From Sphingobacteriaceae bacterium (GTDB taxonomy: Bacteria; Bacteroidota; Bacteroidia; UBA7662), in assembly GCA_030682795.1 (NCBI GenBank), contig JAUXNJ010000008.1, positions 82,753-146,752 of the forward strand: a stretch of 64,000 nt of DNA, written 5' to 3'. The position numbers and the translations under genes were made by a program. Below are positions 61,080 through 64,000 of this stretch, in pieces. The notes below the pieces were generated by a model. That model ran no database searches. It saw only the letters and a list, made by a program, of their open reading frames with translations, and was not told where the DNA came from. Position 1 is the first letter of the stretch. Each line of letters begins with the position of its first letter.

Positions 61080-61463
61080 ATGGAAAACAAAGTTGAAAAA
61101 ACCCGCTACAGCGACGAAGAACTGCAGCAGTTCAAGCAGCTGATACTCGAGAAGCTCGAAGTAGCTCGCAATGAGTTCAAATATTACCAAGACCAGCTTT
61201 TGCATGCCAATGTCAATGGTACCGAAGATACTTCAAACAGTTACGTAACGCTGGAAGAAGGTTCTGTGACCATGGACAAGGAGCATTACAGCCAATTGGC
61301 TTCTCGCCAGCGCAAATTCATTGACCACCTCGAAAATGCGCTCATTCGCATAGAAAACAAAACCTACGGGATTTGTCGCGAAACCGGAAAATTGATTCCA
61401 AAGGAGCGTTTGATGGCAGTGCCACACGCCACCCTGTCGATGGAAGCTAAGCTCAAGCAATAA
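61080..61463 (+). CDS. TraR/DksA-like transcription regulator with degenerate zinc finger
   Basis: A 127-residue DksA-like protein that may bind RNA polymerase in the secondary channel. The N-terminal coiled coil (LLEKLEVARNEFKYYQDQ region, about residues 15-50) is present. The C-terminal zinc-finger part reads YGICRETGKLIPKERLMAVP, with only one of the four expected Cys. It may fold without zinc. The same degeneration occurs, to my knowledge, in other Bacteroidota. Its place between ileS and lspA is a conserved arrangement. Confidence 0.88.
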   Translation: MENKVEKTRYSDEELQQFKQLILEKLEVARNEFKYYQDQLLHANVNGTEDTSNSYVTLEEGSVTMDKEHYSQLASRQRKFIDHLENALIRIENKTYGICRETGKLIPKERLMAVPHATLSMEAKLKQ

Positions 61464-61473
61464 TCTTTTCTGT

Positions 61474-62079
61474 TTGAAGAAGTCACTAGTACCTGCATTG
61501 GTAATAGGCCTGGTGCTGTTGGTAGACCAGGCCTCTAAGCTTTTGGTGAAAACTCAAATGTATTTGGGAGAGCATTTTGACGTGCTTGGCAAGTACTTTC
61601 AGATTTATTTCATTGAAAATAACGGCATGGCCTTTGGTTATGAGTTTGCTGGTGATTACGGCAAATTGCTGCTTACCCTTTTTCGCATTGCTGCGGTTGT
61701 TTTTCTTGCTGTGATGCTATATCGCATGGTTAAAAAGCCTGACACCCGAACAGGTGCCTTGGTTTCACTTTCACTCATTTTGGCCGGTGCTTTGGGAAAC
61801 ATCATCGATTCGGTTTTTTATGGTGTATTGTTTGGCTATGAGCGTATTTTCCATGGTCGCGTTGTAGATATGCTCTATTTTCCTTTGTGGGAAGGCTATT
61901 TACCAGACTGGGTACCATTTAAAGGCGGTGATTATTTCATCTTCTTCCGACCAGTATTTAACATTGCCGACATGGCTATTTCTACTGGTGTAGGCATGTT
62001 GTTGGTTTGGCAAAACCGCTATTTTCCTGTTGAAAAACAAATAGAAAATAAGACCGCCGACGTTATCAACGAAAATTAA
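61474..62079 (+). CDS. lspA: Lipoprotein signal peptidase
   Basis: A 201-residue integral inner-membrane aspartic protease that cleaves lipoprotein signal peptides. Four membrane helices are visible. The catalytic Asp residues lie in GNIIDSVFYG and FNIADMAISTG, and the NNGMAFGYEF motif is present. The start is TTG at 61474: no ATG is in frame upstream of the first helix, and the stop of the DksA-like gene is 10 bp before. Lipoproteins in this window (for example at 18061, 26245, 31373 and 50236) would be substrates. Confidence 0.95.
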   Translation: MKKSLVPALVIGLVLLVDQASKLLVKTQMYLGEHFDVLGKYFQIYFIENNGMAFGYEFAGDYGKLLLTLFRIAAVVFLAVMLYRMVKKPDTRTGALVSLSLILAGALGNIIDSVFYGVLFGYERIFHGRVVDMLYFPLWEGYLPDWVPFKGGDYFIFFRPVFNIADMAISTGVGMLLVWQNRYFPVEKQIENKTADVINEN

Positions 62080-62083
62080 GGGC

Positions 62084-62962
62084 TTAACTACGAAGCGTAC
62101 GCAGCGCATATCGTAGGAGGATGAGGGGGGCCACAACTGGACTTAGCAGCCATCCGAACAGTCCATTCCATTTCAAAAAATAAGCGAGCATACCCATGTG
62201 GTGATGCCATTCGGCAATTTTATTGATGCTGCCTTTGCGGGTACCACCGATGTAGTGCACCACCTTGATTTCAGGATAAAAATAAACTGGAACCCCTTTT
62301 CGTTGCGCTTCTCTGCCCAAATCAACATCTTCGACGTACAGAAAATACCGCTCGTCATAACCACCCAGTTCACGCCAGCGATCGATACTTACCCAGAGGG
62401 CACTGCCACTCACCCAATCCACTTGTTGCCAGCCCGTGGTTGGTAGGTCGTCTTGCAAATAAGCTTTTGAAAATGGATTTTGGGGCCATAGCTTAGTAAG
62501 TACTCCTTCCCGTCCGGCCACTGCCGTCATTATATTTGGAAAACGACGTGCACTCGCCTGCCGCTTTTGCATCGCTGCATCATCAAATACTTGAAAGCCT
62601 GTAAGCGCATTGTGGAGCTGCAACTCATTGAGATGCGCACTGGTAAAGTCATTGGCCAAAACAGCGTCGGGATTTAACAAAAGCAGACTGCTTGGTACAT
62701 GCGCTGTTGGCATAGTGGCTGCAAGATTGACAGCTTTTCCAAAGCCTAGATTTTGACCATTACCACCCAAATAAATGGGTAGCCTGGCTGCATAAAGCTC
62801 CTGAAGTTTATGGATTTCTGCGGCGCAACCTCCATTATCCCAAACAACTACTTCACAAGCAACTTGCATATGGCGCTCGACCGATGCCAGTAATGGTGGT
62901 AAGTCATGTGGGTTATGAAACATGACCACAATTAGGCGAACCAATCCATTTTGATTACTCAT
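62084..62962 (-). CDS. Glycosyltransferase family 2 (rhamnosyltransferase-like)
   Basis: A 292-residue GT-A fold enzyme. The N-terminal RLIVVMFHNPHDLPPLLASV, VVVWDNGG and LLLNPDAVL (a DxD-like position) and VSGSALWVSIDRWRELGGYD with FLYVEDVDLG are typical of WbbL/RfbF-type rhamnosyltransferases. The C-terminal 40 residues are hydrophobic. The ATG at 62962 overlaps the previous stop by one base (TAATG); starts at 63007 or 62974 would lie inside that gene. It converges on lspA with 4 bp between the stops. Confidence 0.9.
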   Translation of the reverse strand: MSNQNGLVRLIVVMFHNPHDLPPLLASVERHMQVACEVVVWDNGGCAAEIHKLQELYAARLPIYLGGNGQNLGFGKAVNLAATMPTAHVPSSLLLLNPDAVLANDFTSAHLNELQLHNALTGFQVFDDAAMQKRQASARRFPNIMTAVAGREGVLTKLWPQNPFSKAYLQDDLPTTGWQQVDWVSGSALWVSIDRWRELGGYDERYFLYVEDVDLGREAQRKGVPVYFYPEIKVVHYIGGTRKGSINKIAEWHHHMGMLAYFLKWNGLFGWLLSPVVAPLILLRYALRTLRS

Positions 62963-63675
62963 TATTTGCTCCGCCATAAGGTTAATATAAAGCCGCTTAA
63001 CAGCCAAAAGCGATCTGTTAACTTAGCTAAAAAGCTATTGGTGCTGGGTGCTGAGGTACTACTGGCATTTTGTCCATGCCTGCGGTACAGTAAAAGGGTT
63101 TCGGGAATAAATGTGGTGCGGTACCAAGCGGTAGCCACCAAGCCCAACCAGCTATCATGCATGGGAATAGCTGCCGGAAAAGGAAGGGCTTTGTTTAGTA
63201 CCTCGCGCCGAAAAGCCATACAACAGCCTAAAAAATGATTGCGCCACCAATTTTGCCAGAAGCCTGGACGACTGCCATGCAAGTCAAAAAAAGAATGCGC
63301 TATTACTTCTAAATGTTCATTTGTAACCGTACAATTATGTACTACCAAATCGTAGCTTTTTAATTGCTCTAGTACGGTTGATACTTTATTGGGCATCCAA
63401 ACATCGTCTTGGTCGGCTAAAAAAATGTAATTCCCTTCTGCTGCATTTAGCGCGTTTAAGACATTTTTAGATGGGTTTCCGGCCCCAGGGCCCTGAATAA
63501 TCCGAATGCGTCTGTCTTGCATGGCCTCAATACAAGCACGGCTTCCATCGGTAGAACCATCGTCTGAAATGATAATTTCATCACTTTCATCGAGTTGATC
63601 TAAGATCGACAGCAGTTGAGCTTCTAAATACCGCTCACCATTATACATCGGCATACAAACACTAATGCGCTTCAT
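62962..63675 (-). CDS. Glycosyltransferase family 2
   Basis: A 237-residue GT-A glycosyltransferase. The motifs are SVCMPMYNGERYLEAQLLSI, IISDDGSTDGSR, and the DxD region FLADQDDVW. The HGQNAS-type C-terminal wording (YRRHGQNASSTS) is shared with RfbF/LgtA-like enzymes of polysaccharide synthesis. The donor and acceptor are unknown. The gene overlaps the polymerase-like gene by 14 nt and the next glycosyltransferase by 1 nt, so all three form one transcript. Confidence 0.93.
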   Translation of the reverse strand: MKRISVCMPMYNGERYLEAQLLSILDQLDESDEIIISDDGSTDGSRACIEAMQDRRIRIIQGPGAGNPSKNVLNALNAAEGNYIFLADQDDVWMPNKVSTVLEQLKSYDLVVHNCTVTNEHLEVIAHSFFDLHGSRPGFWQNWWRNHFLGCCMAFRREVLNKALPFPAAIPMHDSWLGLVATAWYRTTFIPETLLLYRRHGQNASSTSAPSTNSFLAKLTDRFWLLSGFILTLWRSK

Positions 63676-64000
63676 GTGACTTGGTTGTGGGGGGTAAGAC
63701 TTCTAAGCACACCAACGAAAGTGCCAACATGCCAAGGCCCATAGGGCTATTAATAAAGGGATTGAGCAGTGAAATGCCGAACATAAAAAGAGCTGCCATC
63801 AAAAACACAAAGGCATTTTCATGAAAAAGGGTTATTTGATGTAATCTGTTGCCAATAGCTTCCCGAAAGCGTTTTAATAAGCTCCATAATAGCCAAAGCC
63901 ATAGTAGTAAACCCAGGAGTCCTTGTTTATGGAAAATTTCGAGGTAAGAAATCTCCATATGAATTTGACGTGAGGGAATACCTTTACCAAGGCCATTTCC
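63662..64000 (-). CDS. O-antigen ligase/polymerase-like membrane protein, C-terminal part
   Basis: The frame is open to the window edge; only the last 112 residues are visible. They begin GNGLGKGIPSRQIHMEISYL and contain FHKQGLLGLLLWLWLLW plus two more membrane helices. The GxG...HMEISYLEIFHKQGLLG pattern is typical of the C-terminal loop and helices of WaaL/Wzy-type O-antigen ligases and polymerases. A Met at 63958 is internal and not a likely start. With the two glycosyltransferases it marks the edge of a surface-polysaccharide locus that continues beyond the window. Confidence 0.75.
   Translation of the reverse strand, partial: GNGLGKGIPSRQIHMEISYLEIFHKQGLLGLLLWLWLLWSLLKRFREAIGNRLHQITLFHENAFVFLMAALFMFGISLLNPFINSPMGLGMLALSLVCLEVLPPTTKSHEAH

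Noticed and set aside
1-64000. CRISPR arrays, insertion sequences, prophage genes or rRNA
   Set aside because: No regularly spaced repeats, transposase, integrase or phage-type genes, or rRNA sequence were seen on either strand.

Overview
The window is a gene-dense chromosomal segment of a member of the Bacteroidota. Four signs support this. Proteins end in type 9 secretion (T9SS) sorting domains (7891-9108 and 27090-29024). There is a TonB-dependent receptor paired with a DUF4249 lipoprotein. Many genes are preceded by the Bacteroidota -7 promoter element TAnnTTTG. Shine-Dalgarno sequences are almost absent. The class or family cannot be fixed from this sequence alone. I see no prophage, insertion sequence, CRISPR array or rRNA; there is one tRNA (Gln, anticodon TTG).

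Layout. 1-5278 is a tightly packed plus-strand operon: a partial histidine kinase, a receiver-only response regulator, a propionyl/acetyl-CoA synthetase-like enzyme, a cNMP/CBS/DUF294 protein and a DEDDh exonuclease. 5308-7538 (minus) holds a 51-residue unknown gene with its own terminator, and uvrC. 7891-11679 holds a T9SS-exported protein and a three-gene overlapping unit: Fer4_19/CDGSH iron-sulfur protein, mnmH and selD (tRNA selenouridine). 11723-17112 holds aspS, a TPR histidine kinase, tadA, a NarL-type regulator and a stand-alone LuxR-type HTH. 17183-19601 holds a methyltransferase, a rhodanese lipoprotein, a SigR-like ECF sigma/anti-sigma pair and a 40-residue lipoprotein. 19695-23633 holds a glycosyltransferase, a polysaccharide deacetylase-like protein, a FemAB/GNAT-like protein and upp. 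23763-31885 holds a small Lys/Cys-rich secreted protein, nadB, a ParE/RelE-type toxin-antitoxin pair, two exported proteins, a 31-residue membrane peptide, ahcY and a His-rich lipoprotein.

31922-39052 holds tRNA-Gln, an amino-acid dehydrogenase with an MscS channel, the glyS-metG pair and a PlsC-like acyltransferase. 39070-47611 (minus) holds a YfhO-like membrane protein, DUF4834, a coiled-coil protein and carB followed by an OmpR/CusS-type two-component system. 47935-53016 holds the TonB receptor/DUF4249 pair and pckG. 53306-62079 holds a BaiN-like flavoprotein, an exported glutathione peroxidase, and a chain of RND/MMPL transporter, ileS, DksA-like protein and lspA. 62084-64000 (minus) is the edge of a surface-polysaccharide locus.

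Main observations. (i) Eight genes have an exact TAnnTTTG only 4-5 nt before the start codon, which predicts leaderless or near-leaderless mRNAs and was used here to choose starts. (ii) Three genes of 31-51 residues sit beside plausible regulatory signals. (iii) A perfect 14-bp tandem repeat lies in frame inside ileS. (iv) A stand-alone HTH, apparently copied from the neighbouring regulator, is flanked by two related palindromes. (v) The acyl-CoA synthetase operon resembles the CrbS/CrbR-acs neighbourhoods of Proteobacteria.
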